Source of the DNA: Rhodococcus triatomae
GTDB lineage: Bacteria > Actinomycetota > Actinomycetes > Mycobacteriales > Mycobacteriaceae
Assembly: GCF_014217785.1 (NCBI RefSeq)
Contig: NZ_CP048814.1
Span: 2,914,001-2,978,000, forward strand
Length of the DNA: 64,000 nucleotides
Direction of reading: 5' to 3'
The translations under genes were made by a program, and so were the position numbers. Below the pieces are notes generated by a model, which was given only the letters and a program-made list of their open reading frames with translations, had not been told where the DNA came from and searched no databases. Positions 16,963 through 24,153 of this stretch are shown here, piece after piece (position 1 is the stretch's first letter; every line of letters starts with the position of its first letter).

Positions 16963-17328
16963 TCAGAGGGCCGTGACGGCCAGTCCGAGGGCGGCGGCCG
17001 CGGTGGTGACGAGCATCGTGCCGAGCGTGGCCGCGAGTGCGACGGTGAACTGCCGGTTCGCGATCAGCCGCACCGATTCGAGGCTCGCGGTGCTGAATGT
17101 GGTGTAGCCGCCGCAGAACCCGACCCCCACCACCAGGGTGACCTCCGACGGCGCGCCGTGGAACAGTACGAGGCCGGTGGCGATGCCGAGCAGCAGTGAC
17201 CCGCTGACGTTCACGACGACGGTGCCCCAGGGAAACGCCCCGGCCCACCGGGAACGGACGACGCCGTCGACGACGAAGCGCGCGACGGCACCGAGGCTGC
17301 CGGCCAGCGCGACCCACAGCGCGATCAT
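16963..17328 (-). CDS. crcB: Fluoride channel subunit, CrcB/FluC family
   Basis: A 121-residue protein with four membrane helices and the FluC family signature: GAVARF near the N-terminus, GTVVVNVSGSLLLG in helix 2, and GFCGGYTTFSTASLE in the helix 3 break, where the central sodium and fluoride path lies. Its start overlaps the stop of the first subunit by four bases. Two different short subunits encoded in tandem usually form a heterodimeric channel. Its job is fluoride export down the electrochemical gradient. Confidence 0.92.
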   Translation of the reverse strand: MIALWVALAGSLGAVARFVVDGVVRSRWAGAFPWGTVVVNVSGSLLLGIATGLVLFHGAPSEVTLVVGVGFCGGYTTFSTASLESVRLIANRQFTVALAATLGTMLVTTAAAALGLAVTAL

Positions 17329-17768
17329 CGGCGGGACCTGCGTTCGCGCGCGACGCCGGCGAGGACGATCCCCAGCGTGGCGGTGAGCAGCCCGAGCATC
17401 GCGGACCCTGCGAGATACCCGGCGGCGAGCCCGGTGTGGCCGTCCCGGGCGAGCAGATTCGTCTCCACCGCGAGAGCGCTGTAGGTGGTGAACGCACCGA
17501 GGAAGCCCGTCCCGCCGGCCAGTCGGAGGGTGCGCCGGCGTCCGGTGTCGTCACCCGCCGAGGCGAGCGATTCGAGGAGGATGCCGAGCAGGAACGCGCC
17601 GACGAGGTTGGCGACGAATGTCGCCGTCGGCCAGTGCCCCTCGGCCGGGGGAAGATGGATGCCGAGTTGGTAGCGGCACCACGTACCGAGCAGGCCACCC
17701 ACCGCGACGGCGGCGATCGCCGCCGGGCGCAGATGCAGTGGTCCCGGCGCGGGCGGCAACTCGGACAC
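17325..17768 (-). CDS. crcB: Fluoride channel subunit, CrcB/FluC family (first of pair)
   Basis: A 147-residue subunit with GGLLGTWCRYQLG, TFVANLVGAFLLG and GFLGAFTTYSALAVE matching the FluC helices; it carries a longer Pro-rich N-terminus than its partner. Translation starts at GTG, seven bases after GGAAGGAG. That ribosome site can pair with the end of the fluoride aptamer immediately upstream, so expression should depend on fluoride. The pair sits between the hsaB-like gene and kshA-like operon on the same strand. Confidence 0.92.
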   Translation of the reverse strand: MSELPPAPGPLHLRPAAIAAVAVGGLLGTWCRYQLGIHLPPAEGHWPTATFVANLVGAFLLGILLESLASAGDDTGRRRTLRLAGGTGFLGAFTTYSALAVETNLLARDGHTGLAAGYLAGSAMLGLLTATLGIVLAGVARERRSRR

Positions 17769-17775
17769 GGGCGCA

Positions 17776-17852
17776 CTCCTTCCGGTGGGAAAGGAGCCAT
17801 CAGCCTCGGGTGAGGCGGTTCGGGCAGGTGCCCCGGCGGAGATCCATCGCCG
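17776..17852 (-). ncRNA. Fluoride riboswitch (crcB motif) with ribosome-site switch
   Basis: Read on the minus strand, 17852 to 17790 shows the conserved fluoride aptamer elements in order: GGCGATGG, CTCCGCC closing the first stem, AACCGCC, then GGCTGATGGCTCCT. This agrees with the crcB motif as I recall it from the Thermotoga aptamer. The 3-prime end CTCCTTTCC (17796-17788) can pair with GGAAGGAG (17783-17776), the ribosome site of the first crcB gene, with one bulge and a four-base loop. Fluoride binding would hold part of that strand in the aptamer and free the ribosome site. Confidence 0.88.
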
Positions 17853-17922
17853 TCACGATTGTAGCCCGTGCGGTGTCGCTGCGTGCTGTGTCTCCGTGCG
17901 TGGTGTCGATGCGTGCCGGCGG

Positions 17923-18411
17923 CTATCCCTCGAACCGTCCGTACCCGCCGCGGTAGAACAGGAGTGGGCCGTCCTCGCGCAGGACCTCCAGGTTGCCGAC
18001 CCGGGCGACGACGATGGTGTGGTCGCCGGCGTCGTGCTCGTCCTCGACCGTGACCTCGATCCTGGCGAGTGCTCCGCTCAGCGCGGGCGCACCGTTTCCT
18101 GCTCTCGTCCAGTCGATGCCGGCGAACTTGTCGTCGCCGCTGGTCGCGAACGATGCGCATTCCGGGCGCTGGTCGTGGGCGAGGACGTTGATGCACAGGG
18201 TCCCCACCTCCCGCAGCCTCGGCCAGCTCCGCGACGTGCGTGCCGGGCAGAAGGACACCAGCGGCGGGTCGAGGGACACCGACGTCAGCGATTGGCAGGC
18301 GAAACCGAGCGGCACACTGCCGTCGTGTGCGGTGATCACCGTGACACCCGTGCAGAAGTTGCTCATGACGGAGCGCAGCAGGGTGGTGTCGAGTGCGGGC
18401 TCGAGCGGCAT
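17923..18411 (-). CDS. hsaB: Flavin reductase component, HsaB-like
   Basis: A 162-residue FMN-binding split-barrel flavin reductase. CTGVTVITA, GFACQSLTSVSLDPPLVSFCPARTSRSW and the C-terminal PLLFYRGGY closely match HsaB, the reductase that supplies reduced flavin to HsaA. The ATG at 18411 follows GGGAAGG; a longer frame begins at 18573 but its extra N-terminus looks non-coding. It is separated from the hsaA-like gene by the fluoride-channel pair. The KstR-like box at 18620 lies in the region upstream, shared with the divergent acyl-CoA ligase gene. Confidence 0.85.
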   Translation of the reverse strand: MPLEPALDTTLLRSVMSNFCTGVTVITAHDGSVPLGFACQSLTSVSLDPPLVSFCPARTSRSWPRLREVGTLCINVLAHDQRPECASFATSGDDKFAGIDWTRAGNGAPALSGALARIEVTVEDEHDAGDHTIVVARVGNLEVLREDGPLLFYRGGYGRFEG

Positions 18412-18619
18412 TCTGGTCCTTCCCGGAGGGTGCATCACCTCACCGTCCCCGATCCCCCGGTCCGGGCCAAGGTGGCGTCTCGCTGGTCGGGAGGCTGCCC
18501 CTGCCACGCCCCCTGCCATGGCAGCGCTCTCCGGTTCGTGTCGGCGCACCCCCGACCGAAGGTGCGCCGACACCGACCGGGGAGCGTCCGGAGGGTCTCC
18601 ACGGCAACCCCCGACTGTA

Positions 18620-18633
18620 ATAGAACAGGTTTC
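18620..18633. promoter_or_regulatory. KstR-like operator
   Basis: TAGAACAGGTTTCA fits the published KstR consensus TnnAACnnGTTnnA at every fixed position. It lies between the divergent hsaB-like and acyl-CoA ligase genes, about 95 bases before the ligase start. KstR is the TetR-type repressor of cholesterol genes in Rhodococcus and Mycobacterium. Confidence 0.65.
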
Positions 18634-18728
18634 AGTTTTGGGCAGAAGCGGCTATCGTGTCGGTGACCTGGAACACACGAGGGTGGCGCCCGGTCGGCGC
18701 CGCGCGAGGCACGAAGGATGGCATCGAG

Positions 18729-20318
18729 ATGAGCGTTGACTCCGTCACCGGAAACGACCTGTACAGGCCCGCATATGCGCCGGACCTGCTCATCGCCGCG
18801 CTCGAACGCAACCTCGACCGGCCCGCCCTGTACCTCGGTGACGTGGTGCTCACCGGTGGGCAGATGCGCGACCAGATCAGCTGTTTCGCCCAGGCGCTCG
18901 CCTCGCTCGGCATCACCACCGGGTCGAGCACGGCCATGCTGTCGAAGAACCGTCCGGAGGTGCTCATCAGTATGGGCGCCACCATGATCACCGGCTGCCG
19001 GGCCAGTGCGCTCAACCCGATGGGCTCGCTCGACGACCATCTCTACATCCTCGACGACGCCGGGATCGAGACGTTGATCTTCGACCCCACCGCGTTCGAG
19101 GGCCGGGCGGCCGAGCTGAAAGAGGCCGCCCGCTCGGTGAAGAACGTGTTGTCGTTGGGTCCGTCCGAGGTCGGTGTCGACGTCCTGGCGCTGGCCGCGA
19201 CGTTCACCCCGGCGCCGCTGCGGTCACCGGACGTGTCGGCCGACGACGCCAGCAGCATGGTCTACACGGGTGGAACCACCGGAAAGCCGAAGGGCGTCGT
19301 GCTCACCTACCGCTCCGGGGCGACGCTCAACCAGATCCAGATGGCCGAGTGGCAGTGGCCGGACGAGCCTCGATTCCTCATCTGCACCCCGCTCTCGCAC
19401 GCCGGCGCGGCATTCTTCATCCCGACCCTGCTGCGCGGCGGCTCCCTCTACGTGCTGCCGTCCTTCGAGCCGGGAGCCGTGCTCGAGGCGATCGAGAAGC
19501 ACCGCATCACCGCGACCATGCTCGTTCCGACGATGATCTATCTCCTCATGGACCATCCCGACCTGGCGTCCCGCGACGTGTCGAGCCTGGAGACCCTCTT
19601 CTACGGTGCTTCCGCCATGTCGCCGGCCCGGTTGCGGGAGGGAATCGAGAAGTTCGGCCCGGTCTTCTTCCAGTTCTACGGGCAGAGCGAATGCGGAATG
19701 ACGATCGCCGTGCTGCGTCGGGAGGAACATCTCGCGGACGACCCGGCCCGCCTGGCCACCTGCGGCCGACCGGTGCCGTGGCTGGACGTCCGGCTGCTCG
19801 ACGACGACCTGAACGAGGTGCCGCAGGGCGAACTCGGCGAGATCTGTGTGCGCGGCCCCCTCGTGATGCGCGAGTACTGGAACAAGCCGGACGAGACCGA
19901 GGCCGCTCTGCGCGGGGGCTGGCTGCACACCGGGGACGTCGCCCGCCGGGATCGCGACGGCTTCCTGACCATCGTCGATCGCAAGAAGGACATGATCGTC
20001 ACCGGCGGGTTCAACGTGTTCCCCCGGGAGATCGAGGACGTCATCTCCGCACACCCGGCGGTCGCCTCGGTCGCCGTCGTCGGTGTGCCGGACGAGAAGT
20101 GGGGCGAGGCGGTCAAGGCCTGCGTGGTCCTGCGCGAGGGGGGACAGGTGGCCGCCGAGGAGCTCGTGGAGAAGGTGCGGGCCGCGAAGGGCAGTGTGCA
20201 CGCACCGAAGTCGGTCGATTTCGTGGAAACTCTGCCACTCACGCCGTTGGGCAAACTCGACAAGAAGACCCTGCGCGCCCGCTACTGGGCGGGCGCGCAG
20301 GGTCGACTGGTCGGCTGA
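18729..20318 (+). CDS. Acyl-CoA synthetase (AMP-forming, FadD-like)
   Basis: A 529-residue ANL-family ligase. The P-loop-like motif YTGGTTGKPKG, the A5 motif FYGQSECGM, the adenylate-binding GWLHTGDVARRD, the hinge RKKDMIVTGGFNVFP and the C-terminal catalytic Lys in PLTPLGKLDKKTL are all present. It activates a carboxylic acid as an adenylate and then a CoA thioester. The start is the ATG at 18729, with AAGGATGG upstream; the frame is open from 18657. The KstR-like box suggests a steroid-derived acid, for example a side chain or ring fragment. The last codons form a perfect hairpin. Confidence 0.85.
   Translation: MSVDSVTGNDLYRPAYAPDLLIAALERNLDRPALYLGDVVLTGGQMRDQISCFAQALASLGITTGSSTAMLSKNRPEVLISMGATMITGCRASALNPMGSLDDHLYILDDAGIETLIFDPTAFEGRAAELKEAARSVKNVLSLGPSEVGVDVLALAATFTPAPLRSPDVSADDASSMVYTGGTTGKPKGVVLTYRSGATLNQIQMAEWQWPDEPRFLICTPLSHAGAAFFIPTLLRGGSLYVLPSFEPGAVLEAIEKHRITATMLVPTMIYLLMDHPDLASRDVSSLETLFYGASAMSPARLREGIEKFGPVFFQFYGQSECGMTIAVLRREEHLADDPARLATCGRPVPWLDVRLLDDDLNEVPQGELGEICVRGPLVMREYWNKPDETEAALRGGWLHTGDVARRDRDGFLTIVDRKKDMIVTGGFNVFPREIEDVISAHPAVASVAVVGVPDEKWGEAVKACVVLREGGQVAAEELVEKVRAAKGSVHAPKSVDFVETLPLTPLGKLDKKTLRARYWAGAQGRLVG
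20267..20304. terminator. Hairpin inside the 3-prime end of the acyl-CoA ligase gene
   Basis: A perfect 16-base inverted repeat (20267-20282 and 20289-20304) with a six-base loop. It lies within the last codons of the ligase gene, which ends two bases from the convergent globin gene. It probably serves as terminator for both strands, although no T-run follows. Confidence 0.55.
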
Positions 20319-20320
20319 CG

Positions 20321-21142
20321 TCAGGCCGTCGCGGCGACCCCGTCGGCCGTGACGGGGCCACCGAACGGCAGGGACACCGTCAGCTCGGCGCCCTCGGACA
20401 CGTGATCGATCAGGAAGTTCGAGACCTCTCCGCGCAGTGACGGTGTCCCGTCCTCGAGGGTGCTGTCCGCGACACGTCGGACGGTGAACGCCCAGACTCC
20501 GTCGGTGGTCACCGTGTCGAGCGGGTACTGGCGGATCTGGCGGGCCCCGTCCGGAAGCTGAGCCGCCACCGAGATGTACTGTCCCGGCTGGAAATCCGGG
20601 AGCGGAGAGCCATCGGCCGCGGCCAGGGTGAAGGACACCCGGTCCTCGGAGCCGGAGCGTGCGGACACCACGGCGCCGCGCCAGACGTCGCCGGCGGACA
20701 CGCCCGCTGCCTCGTAGAGACCCGCCTCCGCTGCGATGAGGGTGCGGGCGAACAACCAGTACAGCTCGTCCCAGGCGGCCGCGACCTCGGGCGTGACGGC
20801 CTCGCCGAGAACCTCGACGATCGCCTCGAAGAGGTACTTGTGCACCACGTCGTAGGACTCGGCGGCGACGCCCAGCGACGCATGCTTGTTCGCGATCCGG
20901 CTCACCGTCGCATCGATCTTGTCCTGGTCCGGCTCGACCTGGAGGGTCGCGAACGTGGCGATCGCCCCGGCGAGAGCCTTCTGCTGCTGTCCCTGCTGGT
21001 TGCCGCGATTGAACAGGTTCCGTTCGAGGTCCGGGGCAGCGGCGAACAGCTTCTCGTAGAACAGGGGCGTGATGTCTCCGATCGCTCCGCCCACGGCGGG
21101 CAGGGTGGCGCGGATGACTTCCTTCGACTCAACCGACAACAT
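20321..21142 (-). CDS. Flavohemoglobin-like protein lacking the NAD domain (globin-FAD)
   Basis: A 273-residue protein. Residues about 1-138 are a globin with flavohemoglobin features: Tyr in FYEKLF (B10), Gln-rich E helix, proximal His in NKHASLG followed by Tyr in ESYDVV, and Glu in AAEAGLY. A FAD-binding barrel follows (PGQYISVAAQ, RQIRQYPL). The chain stops where the NAD-binding domain of Hmp would begin; Hmp is near 400 residues. On this strand the next sequence is antisense to the ligase gene, so no domain remnant is left. The ATG at 21142 follows GGAG; an ATG at 21172 directly abuts the previous stop. Without an NAD site it would need an outside reductase. Confidence 0.85.
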   Translation of the reverse strand: MLSVESKEVIRATLPAVGGAIGDITPLFYEKLFAAAPDLERNLFNRGNQQGQQQKALAGAIATFATLQVEPDQDKIDATVSRIANKHASLGVAAESYDVVHKYLFEAIVEVLGEAVTPEVAAAWDELYWLFARTLIAAEAGLYEAAGVSAGDVWRGAVVSARSGSEDRVSFTLAAADGSPLPDFQPGQYISVAAQLPDGARQIRQYPLDTVTTDGVWAFTVRRVADSTLEDGTPSLRGEVSNFLIDHVSEGAELTVSLPFGGPVTADGVAATA

Positions 21143-21172
21143 CGGGCAGTCTCCATTCGGTGAAGGCAACAT

Positions 21173-21919
21173 TTACATTTCGGCACTGGGATGCCGGGAT
21201 TGTGTGGAGACCTCCGGGGGAAGCGTCGCCAGCAGCGCGTGCAGCTGCGCCTGGGCCAGCTGCGCGCAACTCCGCACGTATTCGAGTTCGGTGGTCGTCG
21301 GTCCCGAAGCGCCGGAGGCGAGCCCGTTGCCGGAGACCCTCGACAGCGCCTGCGCCCGCTGGAGAATTTCCTGGAACTGGGCACGCGCATTCATGACGAG
21401 GTCGCGGGCGTACTTGTCGGCGTCGGCGATCGTCTGATCGGCGGTGCGCTGGGCCTGGCTGAGGAGATTGACCGCGCGTGACGAGATGCCCATGAGGTCC
21501 TTCTCGGATTCCTTGCGCAGGCGCTCGTTCTCGCGTTCGAGTTCGTCGAGCCGTTGCAGCAGGTCGTTGCCGGGGGCGGGGCGTGGCTGCGGTGCGGGAG
21601 GCGGCGCTGGTGCAGGTGCAGCCTTGCGTGCTGCGAGTTCGGATTCCAGATCCCGCACCCGCGCACGCAGTTCGCCGACGACCTGGTGCTGGTCGGGTGT
21701 GGGCGGGGCCTCCTGCGGGGGCACCGATTCGCTGCGCGCAGGTCCCGGGCGGGGCGCAGGCGGCTGTGGGGACTGGTGCTGTTGTGCGCGGATCAGATCG
21801 TCCATGGCGAGGGCGACCTCGTCGAGGAAGTCGTCGACCTCGCCCATGTCGTATCCGTGACGAAGGAGGGAGGAACTCTTGAAGACGACGGTACGTACGT
21901 CGTCGGGTGTTATCGCCAC
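21173..21919 (-). CDS. DivIVA-domain coiled-coil protein
   Basis: A 248-residue protein with an N-terminal DivIVA domain (VAITPDDVRTVVF, then HGYDMGEVDDFLDEV). A Pro- and Gln-rich linker spans about residues 50-115, and a long coiled coil (ELERENERLRKESEKDL onward) covers about residues 115-220. DivIVA/Wag31 proteins bind curved membrane at cell poles through this N-terminal domain and recruit partners. This is not in the usual Wag31 context (no sepF or yggT neighbour). The GTG start lies ten bases inside the end of the upstream flavohemoglobin gene, so they are coupled, and the truncated globin gene follows. A scaffold placing the globin-flavin proteins at the pole is a tempting inference. 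Confidence 0.82.
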   Translation of the reverse strand: MAITPDDVRTVVFKSSSLLRHGYDMGEVDDFLDEVALAMDDLIRAQQHQSPQPPAPRPGPARSESVPPQEAPPTPDQHQVVGELRARVRDLESELAARKAAPAPAPPPAPQPRPAPGNDLLQRLDELERENERLRKESEKDLMGISSRAVNLLSQAQRTADQTIADADKYARDLVMNARAQFQEILQRAQALSRVSGNGLASGASGPTTTELEYVRSCAQLAQAQLHALLATLPPEVSTQSRHPSAEM

Positions 21920-23103
21920 GGATGCACCTCGAGTGAATTCGTCGTTCCGGACGGTATGGCGGTTCGCGTCGAATCGGACGGAGCAGCCGGCGCGAAGTCC
22001 TCGTAGCTGATCGATTCGGGGTCGAGGCCGACACGGGTCAATTCGCCTATCGTGTGCTCGACCATCGGGGGCGAGCCGCACACCAATGCGGTATAGCCTT
22101 CCCACCAGTACATTTCGGCGGCGACGGTGCCGACCAGTCCGCGGTGACCGGCAAAGGTCGGATCCTCCGAGACCACGGGAACGTAGGTGAACCACTCCCG
22201 GCTGCTCATGTGGGTCAGATAGTCGTGGTCGTACAAATTGGCACGATTGCGCGCACCGTGGAAGAGCAGCACGTTGGGGGCGCCCCCGGACGTCCCCCAC
22301 CGTTGGTCGAGTTGCTGGATCACCGCGCGTAGCGGCGCCAGTCCGGAGCCGCCCGCGATCAGGAGCAGATCGCCGCACGTGTCCGGATCGATGGTGAGGC
22401 GATTACCGATGGGCGCACCGAGTTTCACGCTGTGACCCGGCACGAGGTCGCGGGCGATCGCGCCGGTGACCTGGCCTCCGGGAATCACCTCGATGTGCAG
22501 TTCGAGCACGCCGTCCGGCCGAGGGGCGGCGGCCGGACTGACATAGCGCCACTGCCGCGGGCGCTGCGGGACCTCGATCGCCATCGACTGACCGGGCCGG
22601 TAGCGGAACGGGATCCGCGGCTGCAGCTCCACGAGGACGAAGTCGAGTCCCTTGCGCTGGACGGACACGACGTCCGCGTCCCACCAGGGAGGAGTGTCCT
22701 TCTCGGCGTCCGCGGCCGCGGCGACCATCAGCCCGGCGACGGCCTCGTACGCCGCTCCCCAGTCGGCGGCGAGCTCGGGCGTCCAGGCGTCGCCGTGGAA
22801 GTGTTCGAGCGTCGCGAGCAGTGAGGCACCTGCGGCGGGGTAGTGCGCTGCCACCACGCCGAACCGGCGGTGGTCCCGGCCGAGGTGCTGGACGAACGAC
22901 GGATCGTCGCCGAGGGACTCGACATTCGTGACGATGTGCCCGAGCGCGGCGAAGAAGCGATCCCGCTGGGTGGACATGGACACCGGGAACATGTCGCGCA
23001 CTTCGGGATGGGCCAGGAACAGGTGGGAGTAGAAGTGCTGGATCGCGTCGTCGCCGATCTCGACGACGGCGCGCCAACTCGCCTGTAGCGCGGAAATGTT
23101 CAT
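21910..23103 (-). CDS. Three-domain flavohemoglobin (type II-like)
   Basis: A 397-residue protein: globin (about 1-135; proximal His in GRDHRRFG), FAD barrel (PGQSMAIEVPQ, RQWRYVSPA) and NAD domain (LLIAGGSGLAPLRA, VCGSPPMVEHT). The order matches Hmp, but the globin and the WRYVS flavin motif resemble the second, mycobacterial type of flavohemoglobin (such as Rv0385, from memory), whose activity differs from classical nitric oxide dioxygenase. The ATG at 23103 is chosen because the globin homology begins there; no good ribosome site is seen. The 218-base gap upstream probably holds a promoter. A C-terminal tail of about 20 residues is unusual. Confidence 0.85.
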   Translation of the reverse strand: MNISALQASWRAVVEIGDDAIQHFYSHLFLAHPEVRDMFPVSMSTQRDRFFAALGHIVTNVESLGDDPSFVQHLGRDHRRFGVVAAHYPAAGASLLATLEHFHGDAWTPELAADWGAAYEAVAGLMVAAAADAEKDTPPWWDADVVSVQRKGLDFVLVELQPRIPFRYRPGQSMAIEVPQRPRQWRYVSPAAAPRPDGVLELHIEVIPGGQVTGAIARDLVPGHSVKLGAPIGNRLTIDPDTCGDLLLIAGGSGLAPLRAVIQQLDQRWGTSGGAPNVLLFHGARNRANLYDHDYLTHMSSREWFTYVPVVSEDPTFAGHRGLVGTVAAEMYWWEGYTALVCGSPPMVEHTIGELTRVGLDPESISYEDFAPAAPSDSTRTAIPSGTTNSLEVHPWR

Positions 23104-23321
23104 CGGCGCCGGATCGACCCGGAGGTGGCATCGGTACGCGCACGACGCTCGCGCGTAGAGAAGCTCCGGGCCATGGCACAACCTTCCGCTCGAAAACCGA
23201 CTGGACGTAAGAACGAGAGTTAATCGGTATCGGTGCCCGATGGCAAGTTGGGAGAACCGATTTCGGGTTGCCCGGTCGTCGCTCGGACACCGGGTCGGTG
23301 ACGCAGCGCGAGCGTGGCGGC

Positions 23322-24065
23322 TCAGTACGGGTCGTACTGGATGTTCTCTGCGGGAGTGCCCGTCGCGTACAGGCGATCCAGGGTGGTGCGCACCATCGCC
23401 GCCGACCCGCACACGAGGACCTGTTGCTCGACGAACGCGCCGTAGGACGTGACGACGTCGGCGAGTGTGCCCTGCACCAGATCCTCGTCGCCGAACCCGA
23501 CATCGACGCGCAACTGTTCGTGCCACTCGTCCGGGGTGTGCGGATCCTCGAGGGACTCGACGACCGGGACGACGGTGAGCCAGGGCAGATGCCGTAGCAG
23601 CAGGCAGAGCATGTCCGCGGCATACAGGTCACGCGGATGGCGGCCACCGATGAAGAGGAACACCTTCGGTGGATCGTCGTGCCTGGCGAGGTCGAGCAGC
23701 ATCGAGCGGAACGGTGCGAGCCCGGTCCCGCCTGCCACCAGGACGACGTCGGGCCCGGCCGGATCGATCGCCATCGTTCCGCGTGGCGGGTGGATCTCCC
23801 AGCGGTCGCCCACCCGGGTGTCCTCCACGATCCCGCTGCTGACCCACCCACCGGGAACGGTCCGCACGTGGAACTCGAGCTTGCCGTCGCGTGACGGGGG
23901 CAGCGCGGGGGACAGCCGGCGCAGCAATTGCGGATGCTGTGGGACGGACACGTCCACGTACTGGCCGGGTCGGAACGGTACGAAGTCCCCGACCAGCCGG
24001 ATCACCGCGAGGTCGCGCCTCAGCCGGTGGTGTTCGACGACGGTCGCGGACCAGGTCTGCTCCAT
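23322..24065 (-). CDS. FAD/NAD-binding oxidoreductase without globin domain
   Basis: A 247-residue protein consisting of only the ferredoxin-reductase-like part of a flavohemoglobin: FAD barrel (PGQYVDVSVPQ, then LRRLSPA) and NAD domain (VLVAGGTGLAPFRSM, IGGRHPRDLY, LVCGSAAMV). The flavin motif RRLS lacks the Tyr found in RxYS of typical members. It is strongly related to the C-terminal two thirds of the adjacent flavohemoglobin at 24154, for instance sharing GGRxPRDLY and the segment about LTVVPVxE, so a partial duplication is likely. It could be the electron donor for the NAD-less globin at 20321. Confidence 0.83.
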   Translation of the reverse strand: MEQTWSATVVEHHRLRRDLAVIRLVGDFVPFRPGQYVDVSVPQHPQLLRRLSPALPPSRDGKLEFHVRTVPGGWVSSGIVEDTRVGDRWEIHPPRGTMAIDPAGPDVVLVAGGTGLAPFRSMLLDLARHDDPPKVFLFIGGRHPRDLYAADMLCLLLRHLPWLTVVPVVESLEDPHTPDEWHEQLRVDVGFGDEDLVQGTLADVVTSYGAFVEQQVLVCGSAAMVRTTLDRLYATGTPAENIQYDPY

Positions 24066-24153
24066 GCCGGGATCATACTGGCGCCACGGAGCGACGCAGC
24101 TCGAGCGCCCGGTCCCGGTGACATCGCACAACGCCGGTGCGGCGGCATTCGTG

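Noticed and set aside
21143-21180. NsrR- or Fnr-type site before the truncated globin gene
   Set aside because: The AT-rich AAATGTAAATGTT segment is part of the end of the DivIVA-like gene and is not symmetric enough to support a site.
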